64,000 bases of DNA from Bettongia penicillata ogilbyi (taxonomy: Eukaryota; Chordata; Mammalia; Diprotodontia; Potoroidae): positions 1,990,215 to 2,054,214 of the forward strand of contig JAJHZJ010000268.1 of the NCBI GenBank assembly GCA_023548195.1. The letters are read 5' to 3'. Shown one piece after another: positions 1 to 10,690 of this stretch; the stretch's first letter is position 1; each line of letters opens with the position of its first letter. Under the pieces are notes generated by a model. That model had not been told where the DNA came from, ran no database searches, and saw nothing but the letters and a program-made list of their open reading frames with translations. Position numbers and translations under genes: made by a program.

Positions 1-59
1 TTGTCTTATTGTTGGGCCAAACGGATGCCCCTCTTCTTAAATGTCTCCTAGTATTTTGC

Positions 60-245
60 CTAGATTTCCTATTGTCCCTTTGGATTCTATTTTTCTGATA
101 TCATTCTTATTTGTGTGTTTGTCTACCTTTCTAATAGACTACATACACATTCACTGATAGTAGGAACATCTTTGTCTCCCTATCCCCAACTGGGCTTTGT
201 ACCTAGTAGGTATTTAATGTATTTTTACAAAACTGAATGGAATGG
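60..245 (+). repeat. L2 LINE 3' end
   Basis: Reads as the L2 3' tail: a stretch about days of a 'variant, first seen' type phrase in the consensus (TAGTAGGAACATC...TTTGTCTCCC) followed by the terminal TAGTAGGTATTTAATG motif. Old and diverged. Confidence 0.6.
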
Positions 246-655
246 AAATATGAGTCAAAAGGGACTTTAAAGGTCAGCTAGTCTAATCCATAATGAAATA
301 ATTCCTACCTGTACAATACACCTGACAAATGGTCATCAGTCTTTGAAAGATGACCTCTGATGAGGCAGAGCCCAGTGCCTCTCAAATAAGCCCATTTTAC
401 TTTTTAAATTGCTCTAATTATTAGGAAGCTTTTCTTTACATCAAACCCTACATTTGCCTCATTGTAACTCATCTATTGCTCCTACATTCAACCTCTGGAG
501 CCAAGCAGAAAAAAGTCTTAACCTTTTCCCACATAATAGATCTTCAAGAAAAGTTTGAATGAAGCTAACTTGTTTCCCAGTCTTCTCTTAACCAGTCTAA
601 AATTATCAGTTTCTTCAGTCAAATAGTCATATACCAGGATCTTGAATTAAGTTGA
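246..655 (-). repeat. L3/CR1 LINE 3' region
   Basis: The plus strand reads as the reverse complement of the CR1/L3 3' end. Visible landmarks are GGGACTTTAAAGGTCAGCTA, AATGGTCATCAGTCT, ATTAGGAAGCTTTTCTTTA, CTCTGGAGCCAAGCAGA and CAGTCTTCTCTTAACCAG in consensus order. No intact frame remains. Confidence 0.8.
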
Positions 656-659
656 ACTG

Positions 660-1515
660 TACTGAATTTGATTGAATGATTGTGGTAGCAAATACTTAAA
701 ATAAATCTTAACTGGAGGGTGCACAAATAGTTTGGGATTAGGCAGATATGGGTGGGTGTAATTCTAAGAGGTTTTTCTACCTAAGGCAAAGAGCACGTCT
801 GCATCTTACCCTGCAGCAGTGGTAATTGGAGTAAGTTTATGCTGTTGCCTGTCTCTTCATTCTTAGTTCTAAGGAGTAACTACTTCAAGAGCACACTGCC
901 AGAGCCCTCTCAGATACCTGAGAATGTTGCCAGGCTGCTTCTCCCACTGAGTTCACCCCCCCGAAATGCAAAGCTTCCAATTGCAATCTGATTGTAATGG
1001 CAATTCCTTTAGTGGACTTTGCTAAGCAGATGATTACATTCCTAAGCTTGTTTTGCTTAGTTAGCATTTTTGCCTGCTGTGAGGTGTTTTCTTTGGATGG
1101 TTACCTACAAATACACCACTGACCTCACTGTGCACAAAGCATGCTGATGAGTACAAACAGGCTGATTGGACATGCCTGATAAATCACCACCCACATCCTT
1201 CTAGCAGCAAAAATGAAATGGTGAAGGAAGGGGGAGGGGGAGGAGGAAGGACACAACTGGTGAGTGTTCCATGAAATGGAGCCTATTTAATATCACCAGC
1301 TGGAAATACTCCAGAGGAAGGTACCAATCCAACTTTTCTTTACACCCAATAATTCTTAAATCCTAATGGATGCTCCAAAGGCTCTGCTTACAGCTCTAGG
1401 GGGTTCCTCCATCCCCCCAAACACAGGAATATATGCAGCCACATATTTTCAAGTTTGAAAAGTATCACTCTTTTGTAAATGAGACGAGGTGTTCAATATA
1501 GGTTTTGAGGGCATA
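660..1515. other. Unique DNA, candidate conserved noncoding block at 880-1330
   Basis: No repeat family recognised. The central part has mixed composition with paired CCAAT-like and ATTGCAAT motifs, a TGATTACATTCCTAAGC stretch and a G-rich run at 1229-1250. Short open frames here show no protein similarity that I recognise. Confidence 0.4.
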
Positions 1516-1517
1516 TT

Positions 1518-1635
1518 CTGTGTGTGTATGTGTGTGTGTATGTGAGCGCACGCGCACATCTGTCTGTCTTTCTGCATCTGTGTGTGTCTGTGTCTCTCTG
1601 TCTCTGTCTCTCTCTGTCTGTCTGTGTCTCTCCTT
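1518..1635 (+). repeat. Compound TG/TCTG/TC microsatellite
   Basis: Imperfect (TG)n passing into TCTG and TC repeats, with a CpG-containing interruption GAGCGCACGCGCACA in the middle. A minus-strand open frame across it is low-complexity. Confidence 0.9.
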
Positions 1636-2400
1636 TTATAAGCACAGTAGAACTTACTAATTATATTATCAACTGGGAGAATTAAAAGAAACTGGTCAAT
1701 TGTGTGGCTTGCTAAATTGACTAGATGAGGCCTCAACAGCATGGAGATTTCTTTAGAAGGCACAAATTTCTCTGCTGTCTTCGGATAAGTGAAATTTCAC
1801 TGGAATTATTTATGACACTCCACAGTCTACTAGCAAATACACTGGGTGATGTTTTGCAAGAACAATGACATTCGGGAATGTGAAATCTCTCTGGGTCCAT
1901 CTTCAGTGAAACCTGTGGTGACAACCAGAGCAATACTGAAGATTTTCCTGTGAGGCTATGTTTGGAGACGAACACATGTCAAAGTAGGGGTAGGGGAGAA
2001 GAATTCTCTGATATTACATTAGTTTATCTTTGGTTAATGAGCTCAGAGAATTGGGGGCACTAAAAGATCCTAAATCAAAGCACATATTATTTCATCATCA
2101 TGCTCGTTATGAAAAACTCTTATTTGGGGGAGGGGGGCTAAAAGAAGGTATCCCTTGTAGTTTATGCACCATGATTATTTCCCCTTAACAATAACCCCCT
2201 CCATTGGAGCATTAAGTCATTTTTTTTCTAATAAAGACTTATACTTAAGCAAAGTCAACTCCACATGCCAGTGTATACAACATTCCATATCTATACTCTA
2301 CGAAGAAAAATGTTTCTTATCTGTTCCTTAGGGTGTAAATTGCTAATTTCAGAGTTCTTTTTAGTGTTCTTAATAATATTGTACTATCATGAGAAGCTCT
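1636..2400. other. Unique DNA, nothing recognised
   Basis: No repeat family or coding signal recognised. Contains short homopolymer runs only. Confidence 0.4.
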
Positions 2401-2404
2401 TATG

Positions 2405-2515
2405 ACAACACAAGCACCTACTATGTGCAAAGCACTTGGTCACAGACTTCTAACTGTGAGTTACAAATATAAGATTTTCATAATGAGGCAGTTACAAGAT
2501 TGTTGTATTATTGCA
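2405..2515 (+). repeat. RTE-type SINE fragment (head)
   Basis: Contains AAGCACCTACTATGTGCAAA followed by a degraded body with a 'TTACAAATATAAGA' stretch, matching the head of the long RTE-type SINE seen many times in this window. Confidence 0.5.
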
Positions 2516-2541
2516 TATACTCTTATTGCCTCAATATTATT

Positions 2542-2790
2542 GAGGCAGCTAGGTGGTTCAGTAGATTGAGAGGTGGGCTTGGAGTTAGGAAGACCTGAAG
2601 TAAAATCTGACCTCAGACATTCACTAGCTGTGAGACCCTGGGCAAGTCACTTAACACTTGAATTGCCTTAATCCACTGCAGAAGGAAATTGCAAATCTCT
2701 ATAGTACCTTCGCCAAGAAAAACCCATGGACAGTATGGTCCACGGGGTCATGAAGAGTTGGACGTGACTGAATGACTGAACCACAGCAAT
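2542..2790 (+). repeat. Marsupial CORE-SINE (MAR1/THER1 type), near full length
   Basis: Starts GAGGCAGCTAGGTGGTTCAG (tRNA-like A-box region), continues through a degraded B box, the CORE motif CTAGCTGTGAGACCCTGGGC and the 3' part GGTCATGAAGAGTTGGACGT, ending near ACTGAACCACAGC. Confidence 0.85.
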
Positions 2791-2859
2791 ATCATTAAGA
2801 CAGTAGCAATCAAAACAGTAACCACACAGTATTTCTCCTTTCTTCTGTGGTTTGAAATC

Positions 2860-3150
2860 CACCTTCAAGACTCAGCTGAATTGCCACCTCCTACAAAGGG
2901 CCATAGCCTGACCTTCTCTCTTGCTGGAGTTCTCATCCTACTCCCATCGTAATTACTTTGAATTAGTTTTTTAACCTATTTTGTATTTACTATCCCTCTC
3001 CACCCCAACCCTTCCACTTATGTTGTTTTTCTAATAGATCATAAACTTCTTGAGGCCAGGGACAATTTTTCTTTGTTTTTTGTATCCTCATTTCCTACTA
3101 CAGTGTCCATCACAACGTATGTGCTTAATGAAATGGTTGGATACTTGTTA
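2860..3150 (+). repeat. L2 LINE 3' end
   Basis: Consensus order is clear: CTTCAAGACTCAGCTGAATT, then CTTGAGGCCAGGGACA, then a terminal 'GTGCTTAATGAAATGGTTGG'-like tail. Confidence 0.8.
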
Positions 3151-3154
3151 CTGA

Positions 3155-3530
3155 ATGCTTTTCCTATACCTACTTAAATAGCAAGCAAACTCAAGGCTAT
3201 ACACTCATCTATGTTCTCTGGCTGCCACGCAGAACCAAAGGACGCACCAGAGAGGGCAGGTGATAGCTATTTAGCTGCAAAGAAGAACTATTTTCAAGAA
3301 AAAAAAAATTATATAAACCAGCGGATAGGATAGAACAAGTGAAGGCCTCCCAAATCACATTTTCACAAGCCTTTGAGTAAGAGTCAGGGCATTCAGAAAG
3401 ACAGGAAAGTACTGACTTCACCATCATCCCAATAGTTGACATACGTAATCTCACTAGATTTTGACAAGGTAGAGACTAAAGCAATTATACCTATTTTACT
3501 GATGATGGAAACTGGGGTACAAAGATGTTA
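3155..3530. other. Unique DNA, nothing recognised
   Basis: No repeat or gene signal recognised. Confidence 0.4.
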
Positions 3531-3533
3531 GTT

Positions 3534-3700
3534 GAAGAGAGAGGAAAGGAGAGAGAGGGGGAGGAGAGGGATGGAGGGCAGAAAAAGAGGGAGAGAGAAA
3601 GAGAAAGAGGTTGGAAAAGAGAGAGGGGGAAGAAGGGGAGGAGACGGAGGGAGAGACAGGGACAGACAGAGAGACATAGAGAGACAGAGAGAGAGGAGAT
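3534..3700 (+). repeat. Purine-only GA/GGA tract
   Basis: About 165 bases almost exclusively A and G on the plus strand, with very few pyrimidine interruptions until 3655. Open frames on both strands (Arg/Glu-rich, Ser/Pro/Leu-rich) are by-products of the composition. Confidence 0.9.
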
Positions 3701-3704
3701 GTAA

Positions 3705-3800
3705 ATCTTGCCCTCAAAGAGCTTATAATCTATTGGGGGAAAAGCATGTTCACAAATATACTACAATATAAGGGACAGTAAAGATAGGCACAAAGGAATG
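3705..3800 (+). repeat. RTE-type SINE fragment (body)
   Basis: TTGCCCTCAAAGAGCTTATA followed by ATCTATTGGGGGAAAAGCAT matches the body of the RTE-type SINE. The head is replaced by the preceding purine tract. Confidence 0.6.
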
Positions 3801-4420
3801 GTCGAGATTAAAGTAGATGAGGATCTGAAATTTTAAAAACTGGTCTGGGGAATTTGAATGGAGGTACACTAACTCTAAATCTAACTGTCTTTCCACTTTT
3901 CTATCTTTTCCAGAAGACCTATTCTGGTCCCCATAGTTTCTAGTATACCTCAAAAATTATATTGTGTCTATTTTGTGTATGGCATGTATACACATATGCA
4001 AGTATGTTCGTGTGTGTGTATAAAACAAGGGGAACTGGAAATACAAACCTAGTCCATATATCATTCTCAGATTTTTGTCTGCTGCTAATCTAAAAAATGG
4101 AACAAGATAGTTAAAAGGGAGTTTAGGATACAATTATATATTAAGAAGGTATATTCCTATAATAAAATCCAAGAACCAAAGAAGAAGTATGACTGAAAGT
4201 ACTTGGATAAATGTCAAAAAAGAGAAAATATAATCAGTTTTGTCACTGTACTGCACTACAAACCACCTGGACAGAAAGAAGAAATGGATAGAATTTGGAA
4301 AACAGATTGGAAGTTTGGCATACAGACCTGACAAAATAATGGTATGACAACAGTCCAGCCATTTGCTTTAGCTCTTGCTCTACTAGAAGCAGAGCAATTA
4401 ATAAATTATTTAACCAATAT
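3801..4420. other. Unique DNA, nothing recognised
   Basis: AT-rich with a short GT run near 4010. No repeat family or coding signal recognised. Confidence 0.4.
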
Positions 4421-4639
4421 TGTTGTTTAATTATGTCCAATTCTTCATTAATTCATTTGGGGTTTTCTTGGGAAAGATACTGGAGCAGTTTGCCATTTCC
4501 TTTTCTAGCTCATTTTACAGATGAGGAAATTGAGACAGACTGGATCAAGTGACTTGACTACTATCTGAGGTTGGATTTGAAATCAGGTCTTCCTGATTCC
4601 AGGCATGGGACTCTATCCACTGAGCCATTTAGCTGCCCA
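4421..4639 (-). repeat. Marsupial CORE-SINE, minus strand
   Basis: Reverse complement of the MAR1-type SINE: TTGGGGTTTTCTTGGGAAAG, CCATTTCCTTTTCTAGCTC, GATGAGGAAATTGAGACA and terminal GAGCCATTTAGCTGCC. Confidence 0.85.
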
Positions 4640-4970
4640 TTAATTAATGTTTGTGATAGCTTTATCCTTTGAAATGTGGAGTCAACTTTTGTTGAAATTC
4701 TATTCTGAATCTAATTCTCCTAAATAGGAAGGAACTTGCTACTAAATTGGAAATAATGGGAGTCTTGAGGCAGAGTGACTACTATAGCCTAAAGTTTGTG
4801 ATAAAGGAGAAGAAAACAGAGCATTGTCTGAAATGCTCCCTGGACTTTCCAAAAGCAGATTTTAAAAGGTTCAAAGGGGTGATAGGGGATATTGCATAGA
4901 CTAAATGTCTTAGGTAGCATGAATGGGAGATGTTCAAGAATGACTTTCTGAAATCACAAAGTGAAATCAT
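4640..4970. other. Unique DNA, nothing recognised
   Basis: No repeat family or coding signal recognised with confidence. Confidence 0.4.
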
Positions 4971-4974
4971 TCCA

Positions 4975-5215
4975 ATGAGGAAGGAGGAAAATGGGATCTT
5001 TTTTTGAAGAGACTAAGGATGTTGACAAACTAGAGTGTGTCCAGAGGAGCGCATTCAGGCTGGTAAAGGTTTGTGAGTTCATGTCATATGAGGACTGGTC
5101 AATGTAACTGGGGATGTTAAACTTGGAGAAGACCGAGAATAGGGAGAAGGGACTGTGATGAAGCTATTTAAGAGTCTGAATGACTGAATGACAGTACTAG
5201 AAAGCCACAACTCAT
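4975..5215 (+). repeat. L3/CR1 LINE fragment, plus strand
   Basis: Matches the L3/CR1 3' ORF/UTR region in sense: CTAGAGTGTGTCCAGAGGAG, TCATGTCATATGAGGACTGG and CTGGGGATGTTAAACTTGGA in consensus order. Confidence 0.8.
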
Positions 5216-5304
5216 CAGGGTTATTCCTGGAACCCAAAGAGGGCCACTAGTGTGGACCTAACAAGCCAGCCCACCTGCTTGTTGAGGGTGTGATCCTATA
5301 AGGA

Positions 5305-5425
5305 GTGCTGTCTCCCCAGTTAGAATGTAATCTCTTTGAGGGCAAGATCTATTTTGCTTTTGTCTTTACATCCCTAGCACTTAGAGCAGTTCCTAGAATA
5401 TAATAGGTATCTATAAGACCATATG
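5305..5425 (+). repeat. L2 LINE 3' end fragment
   Basis: AGAATGTAATCTCTTTGAGG, then ACATCCCTAGCACTTAGAGC and AATAGGTATCTAT, the L2 tail. Confidence 0.75.
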
Positions 5426-5427
5426 TT

Positions 5428-5560
5428 AAATATTTTTAAAGCACCTACTGTGTCCCAAATAATGTGTTAGGTCCTGGGGTTACAAATAAGAGAACAGATA
5501 GTCCCTGCCCTCAAGGAGTTTGCATTGTAATGTGAAAAAAACAACACACAAAAGGAAGCT
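5428..5560 (+). repeat. RTE-type SINE, head and start of body
   Basis: AAGCACCTACTGTGTCCCAA, TAGGTCCTGGGGTTACAAAT and AGTCCCTGCCCTCAAGGAGT follow the consensus. Confidence 0.8.
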
Positions 5561-5640
5561 GAAAAGAAGCACCAAACAGTGCCTGAACTGGGAGCAAGAT
5601 GATGATGTTGGAGTCAATAGCAATCACAGCAGCTGGTGTG

Positions 5641-5952
5641 TGTTCGTCCTTCATTGCCGAAGAAAACCATGCCATCAGAGAAATGATGACATGACTTGCA
5701 CTTGACTTTGTTTTGAGTTAGGGAGGGCTGTGCAGGTCACCAGCCTCACTTCTCCTCCAGAGCCATCTGAATCCAGTGACCAGATAGATATTCATCAGGA
5801 TGACTGGAGATGACCCAGGATGAGGCAATTGGGGTTAAGTGACTTGCCCAAAGTCACACACAGCTAGTGCGTGTTAAGTGTCTGATGTGAGATTTGAACT
5901 CAGGTTCTCCTGACTCCTGCACTGGTGCTCTGTCCACTACACCACCTAGTAG
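5641..5952 (-). repeat. tRNA-derived SINE, WSINE1-like, minus strand
   Basis: On the plus strand it opens with TGTTCGTCCTTCATTGCCGA and has TGCAGGTCACCAGCCTCACT, then the reverse complement of a CORE/tRNA head ending in CACTACACCACCTAG. The same non-tRNA body appears in sense at 63781-64000. I recall this family from Australian marsupials. The family name is an inference. Confidence 0.75.
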
Positions 5953-6171
5953 TGGTGACAAATGAAGGAACTGCCAGGAATTAGAACTCTCTATAAAGAG
6001 AAGTTATGGGAGGAGTTATTTGCTTTGTCCTCCAGCCCTCCAATCTGAGGAGCAGAAGTAATTTAGGGTACTAATGAGGTATGAGCACCAAGGCAGAAGC
6101 AATCTACATGCTGATAAGTTTCCTGGTGATGAATCTATCCTTTGAGGGGAAGCAGAGATATGGAAGGGATA
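5953..6171. other. Unique flank of the ATG microsatellite
   Basis: No repeat recognised. The sequence is continuous with the array start. Confidence 0.3.
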
Positions 6172-6288
<117 letters not shown>

Positions 6289-6734
6289 GTAGAATCAAAA
6301 CAAAGCAAGATAACTAGGGACAAATGAAAGATGCTTAATAAATGCTTACTGATTGATCGTTTGATTGCTTACATAGGAGTGAGAATACCACCAGAAATGC
6401 CTGGTTCAGTCATCCTGTGCGCATAGCCAAAATGACTTCAATGATTAGGTCTAAAAACTGCCTGAAGCATGTACTGAATCGCTTTCCATTTATTCAACTT
6501 GAAGAGTACTTACTTCTGAACAAGTCACAGAGGGACTTTTGAGAGAAAGCCTGAACCTGTGATCCAAAAATTAATAAGAATGATGTATTATGGGAAATAA
6601 AAATAGCAGTTGGTTTTCCTAAAGATTAAGCTCATTAAAATGAACCCTCTGAAAAGCCATTGATGGATGATCAAAACCAATTGAATTGAGATTCACTTCC
6701 ATGTCAACTGAATTGACACTGGGAGTCATTTCCA
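6289..6734. other. Unique DNA with a short LINE-tail motif
   Basis: GATGCTTAATAAATGCTTAC at about 6330 resembles the tail of L2 or RTE-type elements. Nothing else recognised. Confidence 0.4.
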
Positions 6735-6985
6735 TGATTATTAAAAATAATCTACTTAATATCTGTGACCACATCATACTTCCCTACTCAAAACCCTTTG
6801 GTGGCTCCCTATTGCCTATAGAATATAAGATAATTCCCTTAGCCTTATACTTAAGACTCTTTGCATCAGATGCTAACCTACCTTTTCAGCTTTATTTTAC
6901 ATTATTCCTTTTTATGTACATTTTTAACCAAACTAGAGTACAAATTATACCACCACCCTTGCCCCTGCCTGTTCTTTCCTGGTTC
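6735..6985 (+). repeat. L2 LINE 3' region
   Basis: CAAAACCCTTTGGTGGCTCC, CTATTGCCTATAGAATATAA and AACCTACCTTTTCAGC follow the L2 consensus. It stops where the following L1 poly(T) starts. Confidence 0.85.
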
Positions 6986-6992
6986 CATGGAT

Positions 6993-6994
6993 TC

Positions 6995-7026
<32 letters not shown>

Positions 7027-7685
7027 TAATTAATTTATTTCTAGTTTTCAATATTCACTTCCACAAATTTAAAATTTTCTCCACCTCTTTTCTCCCCCTG
7101 CTTCCCAAGATGACATACAATCTGATATAGGCTCTATATATACATTCTGATTAAGAATATTTTCAAATTAGTCATGTTGTAGAGAGAAATTAGAATGAAT
7201 GGGAGGAACCGTGAAAAAAACAAAACAAAATAAAATGATCAAATAGTATGTTTTGATCTGCATTCGGACTCTTTATTTCTTTCTCTGAATGTGGATGACA
7301 TTTTCCATCATGAGTCTTTTGGATTTGTTTTAGGTCCTTGCATTACTGAGAAGATCTTAGTCTATCAAAGTCAGACACTGAACATTGTGGCTGCTACCAT
7401 GTAAAAGGTTCTCCTGGTTCTGCTCACTTCATTCATCATATAAGTTCATATAAGTCATTTCAAGTTTTTCTGAAGTCTGCCTGCTCATCATTTCTTATAG
7501 TACAACAGTATTCCATTACATTCATATACAACAACTCATTCAGTCATTCTCCAGTTGATTGGCATCCCCTCAATTCTTGGTCACCACAAAAAGAGCTGCT
7601 ATATATATATTTTTGTGCATGTGAGTCCTTTTCCCATTTTATAAGGTCCTTGGGATACAGCCCTAGTAGTGGTATTGCAGTTTCA
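6993..7685 (-). mobile_element. L1 LINE 3' end, 5'-truncated, minus strand
   Basis: Begins with a roughly 26-base poly(T) (the reversed poly-A tail), then the marsupial L1 3' UTR with TAGTTTTCAATATTCACTTC, and ends in the last part of ORF2 (CAGTCATTCTCCAGTTGATT, AAAAGAGCTGCTATA, CCCTAGTAGTGGTATTGCAG). The same subfamily recurs at 47651-48290. Confidence 0.85.
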
Positions 7686-7739
7686 TGGATACTTGCTAGA
7701 ATGCCTGGAATACACTATCTCTTCAAATCTACCAGTTGA

Positions 7740-7960
7740 AACTCTTCTCTCCCATCAGTAGATAGGGTAGTTCCATAGAAAGAATGCTACACATGTATCA
7801 GGAAACCTGAGTTCAAATACTGCTTGAAGCACTTTGTGGTTACTTACTTATAGGTAAATCATTGAACCTCTCATGGTCCTGCTGTCCTCATCTGTAAAAG
7901 GGAGATACTTTTATTATACTACCTACTACATGGGGTTGTTCTGAAGAAAATACTTTGTTG
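7740..7960 (+). repeat. MIR SINE
   Basis: CTGAGTTCAAATACTGC, then a degraded CORE, CCTCATCTGTAAAAGGGAGA and a 3' part GGGGTTGTTCTGAAG in MIR order. Confidence 0.75.
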
Positions 7961-7964
7961 CCCT

Positions 7965-8590
7965 CTCCTAATTCATCTTTCACACAATGTCAAAATCACT
8001 TTCCTAAAGGGCAAGTCAGACTATCAATTCTGGCACAAAAAAAATTATTCAGTGATTCTCTATTACAAATAGAATAAAATACAAACTCATTAAATAGTCT
8101 GGCAATTTAAACTCTCCACAATCTATCTTTACCTCTCTTTAACCTCTCAATATATTACACATTCCAGCCAAATTAGACTACCAGCTGTTTCCTGAACTTG
8201 TAATTCCATTTTCTATCTCTGTGTCTTTACATAGGCTGTCCCATTTGCAGAGATACAATTAGCACATTTGGAGTTGTTGAGAGAGACCTTGTCCCAAGCA
8301 GAGCCCATTGCCAGCAGCACTGTGAGCAAGAGAGAAGCTAGGGGTGTGGAATGTGCATCTGGATGAGACAGTTGACACCTTATATATTCCCCACCCTGAG
8401 ATAAAACCTTGATGACCTTTCCTTAGTGAAATTTTTGCCCTTATGCCAAAAGTGCACTCCCTCCCTCCATCTCTTAAAATCCTCAATTGACTTTCCAAAG
8501 TTCATCTTAGGTGCCACCTTCTGCAAGTTCATTGTGATGTTTCCTGTTTCTTAGGGTTCTCTCTTTTTTCAAATTGCCTTGCATTTACCC
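7965..8590 (+). repeat. L2 LINE with roughly 190-bp unrelated insertion
   Basis: L2 sequence from CTATTACAAATAGAATAAAA to the AAAGTTCATCTTAGGTGCCA part is interrupted at about 8262-8450 by sequence that does not follow L2. The inserted part has a TATATATTCC stretch and is not identified. Confidence 0.7.
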
Positions 8591-8995
8591 GTATTTTCAG
8601 GTTGATTGCACATCATTCCCCTTTACGCACTCTACATTCCAACCAAGCTGGGCACTTTGCTGTTTCCTGACCTTGGCGTTCCGTCTCTTTCTTAAAGTGC
8701 CTTGGTACTGACTGTCCCTCGTGCCTGGATTCTTTGCTTCTACATCTTTGTCTTTTAGAACCACGTTCTTTTCTACAAGTCTTGGTTCAGATGCCCCCTC
8801 TTATTTAAAAGAGATGTACTGATTTCTACAATTGTCACTGGTCCACCACCTCTGAATTATATTGTATTTATTTATATATAATTATCTGTATGCTTCTTGA
8901 TTTTCTCAAAAAATGCAGGTTTCTTGAGTAGTGAATCTATGTAATTTTTAGTCTTTGTATCCCCAGTACCTGGCATGGTACTTAATGTGCTTGTA
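8591..8995 (+). repeat. Second L2 LINE 3' region in tandem
   Basis: Restarts at ACGCACTCTACATTCCAACC, runs through GGTTCAGATGCCCCCTC and ends at CCCCAGTACCTGGCATGGTA. The order restarts relative to the previous L2, so these are two insertions. Confidence 0.75.
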
Positions 8996-8997
8996 GG

Positions 8998-9290
8998 TCG
9001 TCCTCTCACTCTCCTGACATGGAAGGGTACCACAGGAGCATTCTGGCTGTCTGCATGTCATCCTTGACAAACCCATCTTCTCTCCCTATCATGCAATTCC
9101 TTAGTAACATCCTTTGCTCCTGCTCTTTGGAATAGCCTGCATTTACCCACCATGAGAATCACCTTCTGTTTAATATATTTTATTTTTAGAGAGTTGCTCC
9201 CATATAGCAAAACCAATAGAATTAAATGATTCAAAAGATGGATCTTTGCTTTCATGGAAGGTCTGGCATCAGGAAAAGAGTCTTGCAATT
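8998..9290 (-). pseudogene. Decayed RTE-clade LINE, C-terminal reverse-transcriptase tail
   Basis: The minus-strand frame contains KAKIHLL, VLLYGSNSL and RRWVCQG, corresponding to the post-RT region of RTE-type elements (usually LPxLLYGSETW and RWAGHV). After a one-base frameshift near 9058 the frame continues with TARMLLWYP, matching the family's TxRVxEWYP block. An in-frame stop follows. The copy is ancient; a MamRTE-type element is the likeliest source. No coding capacity. Confidence 0.65.
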
Positions 9291-9424
9291 TCTCAGAGGT
9301 ACTCTAGCCTGCTCTCCTCTTGCTTTTTTCAGCTCGGAGGAACTAAGATGGAAATTGATTATTGGGGAGGAAGAAGAGCCGAAGGGCTTGTTCCCTTTAC
9401 CGCTCCCACCATGTGCCACACATA

Positions 9425-9720
9425 GCTTGCATTTAGATAGCACTTACTATGTATCAGACATTGTGCTAAGCACTTTTATAAGTGCTTTTATCAAAAATAT
9501 ATATATAATATCTTATATTTTATAAGTGCTTATAAGCACTTTTATCTCATTTGATCTTTACAACAACCCTGTGAAGTAACTGCTTTGATTTTCCCTGTTC
9601 TGTAGATGAAAAAACTGAGGCAAACAGAGCTTATAGAGCTATTGAGTATCTGAGGTTGCATTCGAACTCAGGAATTCCTTACTCCAGGTCTTGCTCTATT
9701 CATTGCACCACCTAAAGGCC
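9425..9720 (-). repeat. THER1/MIR-type CORE-SINE, minus strand, with a 66-bp internal duplication
   Basis: Reads AGCACTTACTATGTATCAGA, CATTTGATCTTTACAACAAC, GATGAAAAAACTGAGGCAAA and TGCACCACCTA, the reverse complement of the family. An AT-rich insert at 9480-9533 is flanked by a direct 12-bp duplication (9468-9479 and 9534-9545). Confidence 0.85.
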
Positions 9721-10355
9721 ATACTATTAAAAATCATCAAACATTCTACCATGATCTGTGTTTGCTGAACCCTGAGCTATATGACTACATTTATATTACT
9801 CTTGTGTAGGAATGCCCTGTTCAGAAGTAGAAAACAAGGCAAATTCATTATTAATCAATTTTCAACATCAGTGACACCATTTCCCTTTGGGTTCATTCAT
9901 TCATTTCATTTATTCACACATGATTCAGAGGTAAATACAGCTTGTCTCCAGCTCTGATCAGACATCCTCTGGCTGTGGGATTTCCCCTGCATGTCAAGAC
10001 CTTGTTTTGATAGCATTAAGATACATAATGGTTCCATATTTGAACTTAGACAGATGTTGCCAACAACTACTCTTATTACTCAAACCCCCTTCCCCTCCCA
10101 GCCCATCGGAATAAATCTTCATTTTGCAAACTAAAAGCTGGAGACTATAAGCCTGCTACTCAGTTCATTTATTCAGTGTCATCTTTGACATTTTTTTCCT
10201 ATAACTGTGTCCTCGATGGTAACTTCCTAATCCAGGAAACTGTCCTAGGGTGGGGAAATGAATTTTTCCAAAGTAAGTGACAAGGGAAATACAGGAGATC
10301 CACTGAATCTACTGAATCTTACTGGCATTTCAAGGTTAAGAATTTTTCAAAAGAC
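9721..10355. other. Unique DNA, nothing recognised
   Basis: No repeat family or coding signal recognised. Includes an ATTCATTCATTT run near 9895. Confidence 0.4.
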
Positions 10356-10359
10356 TGAA

Positions 10360-10690
10360 GCAAATGATGGGAAGGTAGATTTTCTCACTAGGAAGCAGTA
10401 GGAAAGAAAAGAAAAGCCATAATGTTGAATCAGGAAAGGTAGGCAGCTTTTTTTTTTTTCCTGGAGGCTAATAAACATATGGAATAGGTTACCAGGCAAG
10501 GCTGTTGCAGTCAAGAGCACAAATGAATTCAATAGCCACCTTAGTCTTTTTTTTTTTTCTTCTGGAGAAGGAAAGGATTAAAGGGTAGGGCAAATATACA
10601 GATGGGCAAGAAGAAACTAAAGTAACGAGTCTTGAATAAAGGACCAGATGGTCTTCTCCCCCTTCCTAGAACTTTTTGAGTACTTCTGAC
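10360..10690 (+). repeat. Possible LINE 3'-UTR fragment (L3/CR1-like)
   Basis: ATATGGAATAGGTTACCAGG and TTCAATAGCCACCTTAG resemble the CR1/L3 3' region. The match is weak, with two poly(T) runs inside. Confidence 0.35.

Noticed and set aside
2542..2640. tRNA-like A and B boxes (and in other SINEs)
   Set aside because: Part of tRNA-derived SINE heads, not tRNA genes; no cloverleaf or 3' acceptor stem.
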